Shown: positions 46,615 through 56,113, counted from the first letter of the stretch. The stretch: 64,000 nt of DNA from Cyanobium gracile PCC 6307 (GCF_000316515.1 NC_019675.1:682001-746000), one strand, 5' to 3'. Translations and numbers: made by a program. The notes: a model not told the origin generated them from the letters alone.

Positions 46615-48075
46615 TCAGCGTCCTCCCACGGTGATGGTGTCGACCTTGATGTGGGGCTGGCCCACGGTGACGAAGATGCTGCCGCTGACCGAACCGCAGA
46701 AGCCGGCGGCCAGCTCGAGATCGTTGGCGCACATCGAGATCCGGGGCATCACCTCCTTGGCGTCGCCGATCAGGGTGGCCCCCTTCACCGGCCTGGTGAG
46801 GGTGCCGTTCTCGATCAGGTAGCCCTCCTCGACGGCGAAGTTGAACTGGCCGGTGGGGCCGACGCTGCCGCCCCCCATCGACTTGCAGTAGAGCCCCTTG
46901 TCGACGGAGGCGATCAGATCCTCCGGGCTGTGGGGGCCGGCGGCGATGTAGGTGTTGCGCATGCGGCTGGCGGCGGCGAAAGCGTGGCTCTGGCGGCGGC
47001 CGCTGCCGGTGCGGGGGTGGCCGGTGCGGCGCTCCCCGGCCCGGTCGCTGAGGAAGCGCTGCAGGATGCCGTTCTCGATCAGCACGGTGCGCTGGGGTTC
47101 CATGCCCTCGTCGTCCATCGCCAGCGACCCGAAGGCGCCGGCGGTGAGACCCTCGTCGATGGCGGTGAGGGAGGGGTGGGCAATGGGCTGGCCGACCATG
47201 TCGGCGAAGGGGGTGGTGGCCCGCTCCACCTGGGTGGTCTCCAGCAGGTGGCCGCAGGCCTCGTGGAAGATCACACCACCGAAGCGGTTGGCAAGCACGA
47301 CGGGGAACTGGCCGGCCTCGACGTAGTGGGCGTAGAGCATGGTGCCGGCGCTGCTGCAGACATCCACGGCAGCGGCCTCCACATCCCAGCGGCGCAGGTC
47401 GTCGGGGCTGTCGGTGGTGCCATAGCGCCTCCCCAGGCTGGCCCGGTGGTCGCCGTCGGCCGCCAGCACATTGAGGCCCACCGACTGGTGCAGCCGCACG
47501 TCGCGGGCAAAGGTGCCGTCGCTGGCGGCCACCAGCACCTCCTGCCAGTCGCGGGCGTAGCTGCCCCGGCGCACCTGCAGGTGCCGGCCATGGGCCTGGA
47601 GCCGGTCGGTGCCCTCCAGCAGACGGCTGGTGGCCTCCGCCAGGGACGGACAGGCCTGGAGCCAGCTGTCCTTGGTGGCGGCGAAGTCGCGCAGCTCGGG
47701 CAGGCCATCGAAGCCCCCGCCGGCCTGGGAGGGGAGCAGCAGCCCCAGCATGCCGAGGGCCTGCTCGAGGGCGGCCCGCAGGCCGGCGGCGCTCAGGTCA
47801 TTGGTGGAGACGAAGCCGTCCCGATCCCCCAGGAACACGCGCAGGCCGGCCCCGGCGCCGAAGGCCGGGCTGACGCTGGTGATGGCATCCTGCTCGGCGA
47901 GCAGGCCGAGGTGGTCGGAGCGCTCCAGGAACACCTCCACCAGATCGGCACCGGCCGAGCAACCCGCGGCCAGGAGCGGCTCGAGGACGGAACGCCAGGC
48001 CGGATCGCCGAGGGCCGCCGGGGAGAGGGTGAGCGGGGAGGCGGCCGGTGCGCCGGTGGGAGGGGAGACGACCAA
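46615..48075 (-). CDS. tldD: TldD-type metalloprotease subunit
   Basis: A 486-residue protein from TTG 48075 (no ATG fits). The HExxxH zinc-binding motif is in [18 protein letters not shown], and the conserved Cys-containing end is replaced by [22 protein letters not shown]. Length matches E. coli TldD (about 480). The protease chamber degrades unstructured peptides. The gene sits in the run acsF-tldD-tldE-fmt; spacing to acsF is 40 bp. Confidence 0.9.
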   Translation of the reverse strand: MVVSPPTGAPAASPLTLSPAALGDPAWRSVLEPLLAAGCSAGADLVEVFLERSDHLGLLAEQDAITSVSPAFGAGAGLRVFLGDRDGFVSTNDLSAAGLRAALEQALGMLGLLLPSQAGGGFDGLPELRDFAATKDSWLQACPSLAEATSRLLEGTDRLQAHGRHLQVRRGSYARDWQEVLVAASDGTFARDVRLHQSVGLNVLAADGDHRASLGRRYGTTDSPDDLRRWDVEAAAVDVCSSAGTMLYAHYVEAGQFPVVLANRFGGVIFHEACGHLLETTQVERATTPFADMVGQPIAHPSLTAIDEGLTAGAFGSLAMDDEGMEPQRTVLIENGILQRFLSDRAGERRTGHPRTGSGRRQSHAFAAASRMRNTYIAAGPHSPEDLIASVDKGLYCKSMGGGSVGPTGQFNFAVEEGYLIENGTLTRPVKGATLIGDAKEVMPRISMCANDLELAAGFCGSVSGSIFVTVGQPHIKVDTITVGGR

Positions 48076-48115
48076 GCGGCGAAGAAAGGAACTGGGCCGA
48101 TTCTGGCGGGTCGGC

Positions 48116-49207
48116 TCAGCGCACGGCGGGCTGGAAGCGCTCGCTGCGGATCGGAGCCATCAGGAACAGGCGGGCCATCTGGACACCGTTGCCGATCCAG
48201 TGGGGCAGCTTGCGCAGGGTCCGAACCGGAGCGGGGGCTCCGGAACGGTCGGCCTCGGCCAGGGCTGCGTTGTGCTGCACCAGCTTCTCCAGCCGCCCAT
48301 AGAACTCGGGGTGATCCACGTTGAGGACCACCGGGAACACCCGGGCGGAGGTTTCGTTGGTCTTGGCGATCACGTACTTGTCGTAGGTGCGGGCATCGAG
48401 CCCGAGGGCCTCATAGAACTCTTTGCGGGCCACGTCACGCACATACATGGTGGCGAACACGGCCAGCAGGAAGAAACGGCACCAGAGGCGGGCCGTGAAG
48501 CCGCGCACCGTGTCGGGCTGGGCCTTCATCAGGGCGTCAAAGAAGTCGCCATGGCGGTTCTCGTCCTGGCACCAGTTCTCGAAGAAGTTGAAGATCGGGA
48601 AGATCTTGCTTTCGGGGTGCTGCTCCAGGTGGCGGTAGATGGCAATGTAGCGCCAGTAGCCGATCTTCTCGGAAAGGTAGGTGGCGTAGAAGATGAACTT
48701 GGGCTGGAAGTGGGTGTAGGCCTTGGTGGCCGTCAGGAAGCCCAGGTCGAGCTGGAGGCCGAAATCGGCCATCGCCTTGTTGAGGAAACCGGCGTGGCGG
48801 GCCTCGTCGCGGGCCATGTGGGCGAAGCATTCCGCCAGCAGCGGGTTGCGCTCCTTGATGCGGCGGCTCAGCTCCTTGTAAAGCAGGAAGCCGGAGAACT
48901 CGGAGGTGCAGCTCTGCTCAAGGAACTCGACGAAGACGCGGCGGGTCTCCGGATCGAGCTTGTCGGCGGCGCCTTCGAACTGGCCGTCACGAACGAAGTG
49001 GTGGCGGTTGTAGTCCTTGCGGAACTCCTCGCAGATGGCCTCCAGCTCCACTTCGTTGGGCCGCAGATCCATCGCCGCCATGGCGTCGAAATCCGTGGTG
49101 TAGAAGCGCGGGGTGAGGATCGTGTCCTTCACCGGGTCCTTGATGGCCGGGGCATCCGGGGTGCCCACCCGAGGGGCGGTGGGGGCTTGGGTGGCGGGAG
49201 GCACCAT
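48116..49207 (-). CDS. acsF: Mg-protoporphyrin IX monomethyl ester oxidative cyclase (aerobic)
   Basis: A 363-residue diiron enzyme (ChlE/AcsF). The diiron ligands are in [25 protein letters not shown], EHxx-like positions of the helical bundle, and [14 protein letters not shown]. The N-terminus ([20 protein letters not shown]) and [19 protein letters not shown] match cyanobacterial AcsF. With oxygen it forms the fifth ring of chlorophyll, giving divinyl protochlorophyllide. Two 13-bp direct repeats lie upstream (49267-49293). The position after ubiX and DUF2996 is a picocyanobacterium-like context. Confidence 0.96.
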   Translation of the reverse strand: MVPPATQAPTAPRVGTPDAPAIKDPVKDTILTPRFYTTDFDAMAAMDLRPNEVELEAICEEFRKDYNRHHFVRDGQFEGAADKLDPETRRVFVEFLEQSCTSEFSGFLLYKELSRRIKERNPLLAECFAHMARDEARHAGFLNKAMADFGLQLDLGFLTATKAYTHFQPKFIFYATYLSEKIGYWRYIAIYRHLEQHPESKIFPIFNFFENWCQDENRHGDFFDALMKAQPDTVRGFTARLWCRFFLLAVFATMYVRDVARKEFYEALGLDARTYDKYVIAKTNETSARVFPVVLNVDHPEFYGRLEKLVQHNAALAEADRSGAPAPVRTLRKLPHWIGNGVQMARLFLMAPIRSERFQPAVR

Positions 49208-49266
49208 CGCGCGGGCGTTCAGAGAACTCGGCCGCCATCGTAGGCATCGATCCCCGCCTTCGGTCC

Positions 49267-49293
49267 GGATGTGAAGCCGCGGATGTGAAGCCG
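49267..49293. repeat. Direct 13-bp repeat upstream of acsF
   Basis: GGATGTGAAGCCG occurs at 49267-49279 and 49281-49293, offset by 14 bp, in the 103-bp space between the DUF2996 gene and acsF. The arrangement could be a tandem operator or a replication slip; no regulator is identified. On the minus strand it lies 60-86 bp upstream of the acsF start. Confidence 0.4.
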
Positions 49294-49310
49294 GCGGACG
49301 GGGAGGTGCC

Positions 49311-49754
49311 TCAGTTGGGGCCCAGCCACTTCTGGCCGTTGAGCCGCTGCACCACCCGCGACACCAGCAGCGACAGGGTCATCTTCTTTTCGTCGATCAG
49401 GAACGACTCCAGCAGGCTGGGGCTGCCGGCCCCCTCGGTGAGGGCGATGGTCTTGGCGGAGCTGATGTCGGGCCGGGTGAAGCAGAGCCAGAAGCGGCGC
49501 TCGCCCGGCAGCCGGCCCTTGACCATCCAGCAGTCCGCCCCGACCACGGGCATGGCGCCCTGCTCGAACGTCAGCTCCGGAGCCGGGCCTCCGTAGGCCT
49601 CGATCTCCTTGACCAGGGCCGGCAGCAGCAGCTCCGGCACGAAGACCTCGAAGGGTTTGTCCTCCGGGGCGGGCGGATTGGCCTTGGGGGCTGGGGTCTT
49701 CGCCTCCGGCGTGGTGGCGACAGGGTCGGGGGTGCTGCTGGGGGTCTCGGTCAC
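49311..49754 (-). CDS. DUF2996 domain protein
   Basis: A 147-residue protein from GTG 49754; the frame continues to 49838 but would collide with the upstream gene. The N-terminal 45 residues are Pro/Thr/Lys-rich. The DUF2996 domain runs from about residue 50 ([20 protein letters not shown]) to the end with [18 protein letters not shown] and [17 protein letters not shown]. The family is specific to cyanobacteria and plastids and of unknown function. Its place directly before acsF hints at a chlorophyll-related role, which is only a guess. Confidence 0.83.
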   Translation of the reverse strand: MTETPSSTPDPVATTPEAKTPAPKANPPAPEDKPFEVFVPELLLPALVKEIEAYGGPAPELTFEQGAMPVVGADCWMVKGRLPGERRFWLCFTRPDISSAKTIALTEGAGSPSLLESFLIDEKKMTLSLLVSRVVQRLNGQKWLGPN

Positions 49755-49831
49755 CGGTGCGGTCCCTGGGCGCGGAGGTGCTGGAACTTTAGGCAGCGTC
49801 CCGGAGCCGCAGGTTGTCGCGGCGACCGGCG

Positions 49832-50365
49832 TCACCAATCCTCGCCATCGTCGTTGCCCCAGTCGTCGGCGGCGCTGGCCGGAGCCGGGGCCTGCTGGCG
49901 CGATGCCACCACCGGCTCGGGACGGAACGGGCGGGGGCCGGTGACCTCAGGACGGTGCAGCACCCGATAGGGCACCGAAACCGTCGGCGCCGGTTCGCCC
50001 GGGGCGCGGCTGGGACCGGCGGCGGCTGCCGATGGCGCAGCGGGGGCGGGAGGCGCGGCGGCGGAGCGCCCCTCGGATCGGTCGCCCCAGGGGGCACTCC
50101 AGGTGTCGTCCTCCAGCCGATCCGGGCGACGGACGGTGCGCCGCAGCGGCGGCCGCCCCCCCTGGCGCAGGGCGAGGGCGGTGGCGCCGGCACTGAGGGC
50201 CGCGCCGCCGCCGGTCGCCATCGCCATCCACAGGCCGATCGGCAGGGTGGGGGTCTGCCAGGTGAGCAGCCGCAGGGCCAGGGAGGGACTCGGGTTGAGG
50301 GCCGCCACCAGCAGGGTCACCAGCAGCGGCGAGAGCAGGGGCAGCAGCAGCAGGCGATGCAGCAC
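49832..50365 (-). CDS. Two-helix membrane protein, LapA-like layout
   Basis: A 177-residue protein from GTG 50365. TM1 (LLLLPLLSPLLVTLLVAAL) and TM2 (LPIGLWMAMATGGGAALSAG) flank a short loop LTWQTPTLPIG. Then comes a long disordered cytoplasmic tail rich in Pro/Ala with VPYRVLHRPEVTG and a conserved acidic end (DDWGNDDGEDW). The two-helix layout resembles lipopolysaccharide assembly protein A domain proteins, but the match is loose. It starts 12 bp after ubiX. Confidence 0.65.
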   Translation of the reverse strand: MLHRLLLLPLLSPLLVTLLVAALNPSPSLALRLLTWQTPTLPIGLWMAMATGGGAALSAGATALALRQGGRPPLRRTVRRPDRLEDDTWSAPWGDRSEGRSAAAPPAPAAPSAAAAGPSRAPGEPAPTVSVPYRVLHRPEVTGPRPFRPEPVVASRQQAPAPASAADDWGNDDGEDW

Positions 50366-50376
50366 GGTCCGGAGCG

Positions 50377-51027
50377 TCAGGGGGTGGAGACTTCGTCCGG
50401 GGCGGGACGGCCCACGGGCCCCTGCCAGCGCTGCAGGGAGCCGAGCTGGAGGCCGAGGGTGTCGAAGACGCGAATCACCAGGAAATCCACCATCTCACCG
50501 ATCGTGGTGGGCTGGTGGTACCACGCCGGAACCGGGGGGGCGATGCGCGCCCCGGCCTCGGCCAGGCGGGTGAGGTTGCGCAGGTGGACCAGGTTCCAGG
50601 GCAGCTCCCGCGGCGCGATCACCAGGGGCCGTCCCTCCTTGAGGTGGACATCGGCGGCCCGTTCGATCAGATCCAGGGCCACGCCGGAGGCGATCCGGCC
50701 GACGGTGCCCATGCTGGCCGGCAGGATGACCATGCCGCGGGTGAGGTGGCTGCCGCTGGCGATGGCGGCGGCCTGGTCGTTCCAGCGGTGGCAGTGGAGC
50801 CGGCCGGAGCTGCAGCCGGTGCGTTCCCGCCAGAAGCGTTCCTGGGCGTCGGGCTCCGACGGCACCCGCAGGCCCATCTCCGCCTGCCAGACGCCGATCG
50901 CCCCCCGGCTGGTGACCATCTCGACCGGCAGGTCGTCCTCGAGCAGCAGCTGCAGGGCCCGCTCGGCCAGGGGCTGGGCGGAGGCACCGGACACCGCCAG
51001 CACCACGGGAAGCGAGGACGGCGCCAT
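50377..51027 (-). CDS. ubiX: Flavin prenyltransferase
   Basis: A 216-residue protein from the ATG at 51027. Flavodoxin-like start VVLAVSGASAQPLAERAL, then GMVILPASMGTVGRIASG and PLVIAPRELPWN, which match UbiX/Pad1 FMN and dimethylallyl-phosphate binding loops. It makes prenylated FMN, the cofactor of UbiD-type decarboxylases used in quinone synthesis. It starts 7 bp after the RNB-domain gene stop. No ubiD is nearby. Confidence 0.92.
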   Translation of the reverse strand: MAPSSLPVVLAVSGASAQPLAERALQLLLEDDLPVEMVTSRGAIGVWQAEMGLRVPSEPDAQERFWRERTGCSSGRLHCHRWNDQAAAIASGSHLTRGMVILPASMGTVGRIASGVALDLIERAADVHLKEGRPLVIAPRELPWNLVHLRNLTRLAEAGARIAPPVPAWYHQPTTIGEMVDFLVIRVFDTLGLQLGSLQRWQGPVGRPAPDEVSTP

Positions 51028-51034
51028 CGGCGGC

Positions 51035-53368
51035 TCAGCCCTCGTCCGCCGAGGGGCCAGCCGCGTCGCCCGCGGCCCCGTCGCCCGCAGCCTCGGGGCC
51101 GTCATCGCCGGCGCCCTCGTCCACCCGCTCGAAGTCCTCGGGCTGAAGCACCGCCAGGTCGATCTGGTGGCGCAGGGCGTCCACCTTCTGGATCTCCACA
51201 TCGACCCCGTCGCCGACCATGTAGGTGCGACGGAACTTGCGGCCCACCAGGCGGTTCTGGCGGGAGCGGTACTCGTACCAGTCGTCCTTGAGGGAGCTGA
51301 CGTGCACCAGGCCCTCCACCTGGGAGGGGGGCACCTCGACGAAGAAGCCGTAGCTCTGCACGCCGCTGATCACCCCGGGCAGGGTCTGGCCGACGAGGGG
51401 CTCGGTGTGGCGGGCCTGGGCCAGGGCCAGCCCATCGGCCTGCAGCTCCTGCAGGAAGCGGCAACGGCCGTTGAGGCGCTGGGCCAGGCCCTGCTCCAGG
51501 CCCTGCTGGTACGGGGCCAGCTGGCCGGGGGTCAGCAGGGGCCAGTCGGTGCTGCCGTGGCAGGCGTCGCTGGCCAGGTCGGTGCTGATCTTGTGGCGCA
51601 CGCTCGGCCGGTCCTTGCCGTCCACCAGCAGGCTGACCAGCAACTGCTGGTTCCAGAGATCGGCGTAGTGGAGGGTCGGGCAGCACCAGGGGGCCACGGC
51701 GGTCTCCTCACCGGCCACCGCATGGGGACCGGCCTCGGCCGCCAGCTGCACCGGCCGCAGCGCATCGCGCAGCTGCTGCTGCAGGGGCCGGCCCCGGTCG
51801 GTGGCGGCGAAGACGGCGGCGAGTTCGGCGGCGCTGGCGTTGCCGTCGGCACTGAGCTCCATGGGGATGTCGAGGGCCAGGGCCGCCTTGGCGACGTCGT
51901 TGATGTCGGTGGCCTCCGCCGCCGGATTGAGGGCGAACAGGGCGGGCAGTTCCAGGGCCAGCAGGTGGCGTCCCAGGGCCCGGTGGGCCACCAGCACCGC
52001 CTCCCGCAGGATCGCCACCGGATCCTCGGTCGGCAGCTCCACCAGCCAGCCCTGCAGGGCCGCATCCGGGGCAGGCACCCGCAGGTCGCCGAGGCTGTCG
52101 AGGGCGGGCATGGGCAGGTCGAGATCGATCGAGCCGGCCGCGAGTCGTCGCTGACGCAGCAGGCCGCTCAGCTGGACCAGCTGCTCCAGCAGGGGCAGGT
52201 GATCCTTGAGGGCTTTGAGGGCGGCGGGGACGGTGCGGGCCTTGGGCTTGCGCTCGGCCAGGGCCTGCATCGCGACCCGGTCCACCCGGGCGTCGGGGGT
52301 GATCTGACTCAGGCTGAAGCGGAAGTGCTCAAGGGTGCCCTCGGCGTCCAGCTCCAGGGCCACCGACACCGCCGCCTGGCTCTCGCCGGGGCGGAAACCA
52401 CATGCCTTGGCGAGGGCCGCAGGCAGCAGGGGCAGCCAGCGGCGACCCAGGCAGATCGCCTCGCCCTGCTCCCGCAGCCAGATGTCGAGGCTGTTGCCCA
52501 TGCCGATGCGCTCGGCCACGGCGGGGCTGTGCACCCACAGCCGCCAGCCCCCCTCCCGCTCCTCCAGGGAGACGGCGGGGAGCGCGGGGGCCTCGCCGCC
52601 CTCCCAGGCCTCCAGGATCAGGGTGGGCAGGGCCGTCAGGTCGGCCCGGCCCTTGGCGACGGGCTGCTTCAGGGTGGTGCGGGGGCAGGCCGGCCGCTCC
52701 TGCAGGCGGTGCTTGGCCAGCAGCAGCTCGGTGTCGGCCGCTTCACCGCCGTGCACCGGCAGGCTGCGGGCGACGTGGCCGGCCGGACCGAACTGGGCCA
52801 CCGGGAAGCGGTCGATCTTCACCTCGACCACCGCCTCCTCGGCGGGGTCGAGATGGACCGCGTCCTCCTCAGGCAGGGCGACCGAGGTGAGCAGCCGGTC
52901 GTCGAGGGGGACGGCGACGAGCTGGCCGTCCTGCCGCTCGACCTGGGCCAGCAGGCTGGGGGTCTGGCGCTCAAGGATGCACTGCACACCCCCTTCCGGC
53001 GAGCGGCGACGCCCGCCCTCGCGGGTGATCTTGACCAGCACCCGATCGCCGTTCCAGGCGTGGTTGAGCTGGTGGTCACGGATGTAGATGTCCTCGCCGC
53101 CGTCCTCCCGCAGGGCGAAGCAGAAGCCCTTGCTCGAGCAGCGCAGCCGGGCCGGGATCAGCTCAGGGGTCTCACGGGCGCGGACCCCTTCCCCGTCCTC
53201 CTCCACCAGGCCGAGCCGCAGGAGGGCATCCAGACCGATGCGCAACTGCTGCTTGCAGGTCTTGGTGGTCAGGCCCAGCGACCTCTCCAGCTTGGCCAGG
53301 GCCACCGCATCGGTCGTGGAGAGGTGGTCGAGCAGATCGGCGACCGTGAACTTCATCGGGTGGGACAT
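51035..53368 (-). CDS. RNase II/R-family protein with degenerate catalytic site
   Basis: A 777-residue protein with the RNase R plan: an N-terminal winged helix (about 1-60), cold-shock-like domains, an RNB domain (about 240-600), and a C-terminal S1 domain (ISGVQSYGFFVEVPPSQVEG) with an acidic tail. The RNB domain keeps GGWRLWVH, MGNSLDIWLRE and the LPLLPAAL strand. The expected TIDxxxxxDxDDA tetrad lies just before GGWRLW, where this protein reads ILEAWEGGEAPALPAVSLEE with no Asp. It is unlikely to be an active exonuclease by the known mechanism. It may be a Zam-like RNA-binding regulator. It opens the ubiX-acsF run. Confidence 0.82.
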   Translation of the reverse strand: MSHPMKFTVADLLDHLSTTDAVALAKLERSLGLTTKTCKQQLRIGLDALLRLGLVEEDGEGVRARETPELIPARLRCSSKGFCFALREDGGEDIYIRDHQLNHAWNGDRVLVKITREGGRRRSPEGGVQCILERQTPSLLAQVERQDGQLVAVPLDDRLLTSVALPEEDAVHLDPAEEAVVEVKIDRFPVAQFGPAGHVARSLPVHGGEAADTELLLAKHRLQERPACPRTTLKQPVAKGRADLTALPTLILEAWEGGEAPALPAVSLEEREGGWRLWVHSPAVAERIGMGNSLDIWLREQGEAICLGRRWLPLLPAALAKACGFRPGESQAAVSVALELDAEGTLEHFRFSLSQITPDARVDRVAMQALAERKPKARTVPAALKALKDHLPLLEQLVQLSGLLRQRRLAAGSIDLDLPMPALDSLGDLRVPAPDAALQGWLVELPTEDPVAILREAVLVAHRALGRHLLALELPALFALNPAAEATDINDVAKAALALDIPMELSADGNASAAELAAVFAATDRGRPLQQQLRDALRPVQLAAEAGPHAVAGEETAVAPWCCPTLHYADLWNQQLLVSLLVDGKDRPSVRHKISTDLASDACHGSTDWPLLTPGQLAPYQQGLEQGLAQRLNGRCRFLQELQADGLALAQARHTEPLVGQTLPGVISGVQSYGFFVEVPPSQVEGLVHVSSLKDDWYEYRSRQNRLVGRKFRRTYMVGDGVDVEIQKVDALRHQIDLAVLQPEDFERVDEGAGDDGPEAAGDGAAGDAAGPSADEG

Positions 53369-53499
53369 ACGCGGAGGATGGCACTGCCGGAGCAGTGCGG
53401 TGACCAGGGTGGTCCGGAGCGCCAGGGGGGTCGTCGGCCTCCATGGACGGGGGATGGCCCGGCAGCGCCCGCCGTCACGGCGAACGTCACCCGGGGACT

Positions 53500-53841
53500 C
53501 TAAGGAGCGGGGGGCTGTGGGTTCTCTCCAGGACCATCGGCTGCCGCGGCGGCAGCCTCGCCGCCCTCGGCGCCGGAGCGCAGGATCAGGCGGGTGCCGA
53601 TGATCAGGAAGCCGGCGGAGGCCGCCAGCTGCAGCCCATCGGTGGGGACCACGCTGGAGAGGGAGCCCCCCGCCGCCGCCCCCACCAGGCTGGCCAGGAC
53701 CAGGGCGAAGGCGCTGCCGGCGAACACCGCCCCGGGCCGGTTGGAGGTGCCGCTGATGCTGACGATGGCCAGCTGGGTCTTGTCGCCGAGCTCCGCCAGG
53801 AAGACGGTGGCGAAGGTGGAGGCGAGCAGGGCGAAGGGCAT
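53500..53841 (-). CDS. Half-size GDT1/UPF0016 (TMEM165) cation exchanger subunit
   Basis: A 113-residue protein with three hydrophobic helices and one copy of the motif ELGDKTQLAIVSIS. Full-length GDT1 proteins have two such motifs in one chain; here each half is a separate gene (see 53861-54199), and the two are 19 bp apart. Split forms are thought to assemble as heteromers that move Mn2+ or Ca2+ against protons; in cyanobacteria this supports manganese export. The C-terminal tail is Glu/Ala/Pro-rich. Confidence 0.87.
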   Translation of the reverse strand: MPFALLASTFATVFLAELGDKTQLAIVSISGTSNRPGAVFAGSAFALVLASLVGAAAGGSLSSVVPTDGLQLAASAGFLIIGTRLILRSGAEGGEAAAAAADGPGENPQPPAP

Positions 53842-53860
53842 GGCGCGGCGGGTGACGGAC

Positions 53861-54199
53861 TCAGGAATTGAGGAGGTGGAGGGGCGCCAGGTGCAGCACC
53901 GCCTGGCGGCCCAGCCACAGGCCCAGTGCGACCATGAGGATCCCCGCCGCCCGCTCCAGCTGGTGGGGGGGCATGACGGTGGACAGCCAGCGCCCCAGCA
54001 GCACCCCCACGAGGCTGGAGCAGATCAGGGCGAGCGAGGCGCCCACGAAGACAACGACCGGCCGGCCCGACTGGGCCGACAGCAGCAGGGCGGCCAGCTG
54101 GGTCTTGTCGCCCAGTTCGGCCAGGAAGACGGTGGTGGCGGTGCTCAGGAACACCGTGATCCAGCTGGAGGGGGCCGGGGATTCGGGGGCGCTGCTCAT
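53861..54199 (-). CDS. Half-size GDT1/UPF0016 (TMEM165) cation exchanger subunit
   Basis: A 112-residue protein with three hydrophobic helices and the motif ELGDKTQLAALLLS. It is similar in plan to, but diverged from, the next gene; the two together equal one full-length exchanger. Its ATG overlaps the stop of the upstream YkgJ-type gene by 4 bp, so the three genes are probably one transcript. Confidence 0.87.
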   Translation of the reverse strand: MSSAPESPAPSSWITVFLSTATTVFLAELGDKTQLAALLLSAQSGRPVVVFVGASLALICSSLVGVLLGRWLSTVMPPHQLERAAGILMVALGLWLGRQAVLHLAPLHLLNS

Positions 54200-54579
54200 G
54201 AGGGTTGGCGGATCGTCCGCAGGAAACGGCGCATCACCGGGTGGCGTCCGCCCAGCTCGGCGCGGATCTGCTGCCGGCAGGAGGCGATGGCCAGGGCATC
54301 GGGGTCATCGCCGGGCTGGCCGAACAGCGCGACGAGCTGATCCACCCGGCAGAAGTCGGGCCGTTCCGCATAGATGCGGCAGCGGCGGGAGCCGGTGTCG
54401 AAATGGCGGCACCAGCCGTCCTCCCCCACCATCGAGAAATAGAGCGCCTGCTGGTCGGAATCGAGGGCCTCGATCGCGTCGCCCCGCAGGGCCGGGTCGA
54501 GGCGGCAGCAGGAACCGCAGCCGCTGATGCACTGCCAGTGCTCGGGTCGGGGCACGGGGTCGCCACGAGGTCGTTCCAT
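54196..54579 (-). CDS. YkgJ-family cysteine-cluster protein
   Basis: A 127-residue protein with cysteines [13 protein letters not shown] near the N-terminus, then GWCRHFD, RRCRIY and DFCRVDQ, a zinc or Fe-S cluster pattern of the YkgJ (CxxxCxxCC) family. The function of the family is unsettled. Its coupling to two cation-exchanger halves suggests a metal-related role. Confidence 0.85.
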   Translation of the reverse strand: MERPRGDPVPRPEHWQCISGCGSCCRLDPALRGDAIEALDSDQQALYFSMVGEDGWCRHFDTGSRRCRIYAERPDFCRVDQLVALFGQPGDDPDALAIASCRQQIRAELGGRHPVMRRFLRTIRQPS

Positions 54580-54679
54580 TCACTCACACCCGACGCCGTC
54601 GGCCCAGCTCGCACCCGGCGCCAGCCATGACAACCGATCACGGCCGCCCCCGCGGGGCCCGAAGCGGCCGCCGGGCGAC

Positions 54680-56113
54680 CTACACTCTGTGCCGATTGTC
54701 CCCCTCGCCGGCAGCCGCACCATGGGTATCGACTTCCATCTCATCTCGAACTTCGGCGCCCTGGCCCTGATCACCCTGGCCGGCCCGGCCGTGATCTTCA
54801 TCCTCTACTACCGCCGCGGCGCCCTCTGAGCCTTCCGGCACCAGGAGGTCGGCCAGGGCGTGGTACACAGGCCTGCGCTGGATCGCCTGGCCCGTGTAGG
54901 CCGCGATCACGGCCGAGGCCACCAGGCCCGGCATGAGCTGCTGGTCGCCCGCCATGCGGATGGCGAAGGCGATCGTCATCACCGGCAGCTGGGTGGCTCC
55001 CGCCAGCCCCGCCGCCATGCCCAGGGCCAGGCCCAAGTGGGGATCCCCCGCCACCGCCCGCACCAGCCCTGATCCGAACACACCCCCGATGGCGAAGGCC
55101 GGGTCGATCAGGCCGCCGGGAATGCCTGCCGAGAGCGCCAGCACCGGCCCGATCAGGCGGGAGACCAGCAGGACGAGCCAGCTGGCGTTGATGGCGGTGT
55201 CCGCGTCCTGATCAAGGATCAGGCGCATCAGCGTCTCGCCGTCGCCACCGCTGGCACCGCCCGTGGCCAGGGTCATCAGAGCCAGGGCCATCCCGAGCGC
55301 CAGGCCGAGGCGCAGGGGCTGGCGGCGGGCGATCGGGGTGATCAGGCCCGTGGCCCGCACCAGCAGCCAGGCGAAGGCACCGCCGAGGGCCCCTGCTCCC
55401 AGGCCGATCGGGATCGCCCAGAGCAGCTGGGCGACCTCGCCCACCGGGGTGGGGTTGATCCCAAGGGCGAACATCGGCTGGCCGCCGAGGCCGCTCACCA
55501 GGGCCGCCGCGCTGGTCAGCACCAGAGCCGGCCACACCAGCCGCTGCTGGAAGCTGCCGGTCAGTTCCTCGACCACGAAGACCATCCCCATCAGGGGGGT
55601 GTTGAAGCCGCCGGCCAGACCGGCCCCCGCCGCTCCGGCCAGCAGGTGGCCCCGGCTGGCCCGGTGCAGCACGCCGGGCCAGCGCCGCAGCAGGGCCTGG
55701 CCCACGGCCGCGCCCACCTCCACCACTGGCCCTTCGCGGCCCAGGGGCAGCAGGGCCAGGCTGGCCACGGTCCAGAGGCCCAGCCGTTCCCCGGTCGGGG
55801 CGGCGGAGAGCAGCTGGGCGCCCCGGTGGGGATCCTCCAGGCAGAGCATCACCTGGGGAATGCCCGAGCCGGCCCCGCGGCGCCAGGGTCCCCGCTGGAA
55901 CCAGAGCAGCAGCGGCACCAGCAGGATCGGGGCGAGGGCCAGCAGCCAGCCGGTCGCACTCCAGCCGGCGCCGCTGAAGGCCGGCAGGGTGGAGAGCAGG
56001 CGATCCTGGAGCAGGTCGATGCGGTTGAGCGGCCAGCAGGCCAGCCCCACCACCGCCCCCAGCAGCGCCAGCAGCAGCAGGGACCGCACGGGGCCCAGCG
56101 GGGACCGGCTCAT
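54680..56113 (-). CDS. ClC-family chloride channel/antiporter
   Basis: A 477-residue protein from the ATG at 56113 (a longer frame to 56281 is unsupported). ClC motifs [20 protein letters not shown] with the gating Glu, and [17 protein letters not shown] are intact; the second Glu cluster suggests a Cl-/H+ exchanger rather than a pure channel. The helical core ends near [18 protein letters not shown] at about residue 420. The last 55 or so codons are polar and are antisense to psb30, so the true functional end is probably earlier. The ATG overlaps the recJ stop. Confidence 0.87.
   Translation of the reverse strand: MSRSPLGPVRSLLLLALLGAVVGLACWPLNRIDLLQDRLLSTLPAFSGAGWSATGWLLALAPILLVPLLLWFQRGPWRRGAGSGIPQVMLCLEDPHRGAQLLSAAPTGERLGLWTVASLALLPLGREGPVVEVGAAVGQALLRRWPGVLHRASRGHLLAGAAGAGLAGGFNTPLMGMVFVVEELTGSFQQRLVWPALVLTSAAALVSGLGGQPMFALGINPTPVGEVAQLLWAIPIGLGAGALGGAFAWLLVRATGLITPIARRQPLRLGLALGMALALMTLATGGASGGDGETLMRLILDQDADTAINASWLVLLVSRLIGPVLALSAGIPGGLIDPAFAIGGVFGSGLVRAVAGDPHLGLALGMAAGLAGATQLPVMTIAFAIRMAGDQQLMPGLVASAVIAAYTGQAIQRRPVYHALADLLVPEGSEGAAAVVEDEDHGRAGQGDQGQGAEVRDEMEVDTHGAAAGEGDNRHRV
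54722..54829 (+). CDS. psb30: Photosystem II protein Psb30 (Ycf12)
   Basis: A 35-residue, single-helix protein: [20 protein letters not shown] then [15 protein letters not shown]. This matches the short picocyanobacterial Psb30, with the helix ending in the charged RRGAL tail. It sits in the PSII core near cytochrome b559 and PsbJ and aids stability under strong light. The whole gene lies antisense inside the 3' end of the ClC gene. A TACACT sequence (54680-54685) could be a -10 element, but this is weak. Confidence 0.9.
   Translation: MGIDFHLISNFGALALITLAGPAVIFILYYRRGAL

Noticed and set aside
49814..53503. 1229-residue plus-strand frame opposite the RNB, ubiX and membrane-protein genes
   Set aside because: Low-complexity Gln/Gly/His/Arg composition and no motif; it spans several well-supported minus-strand genes.
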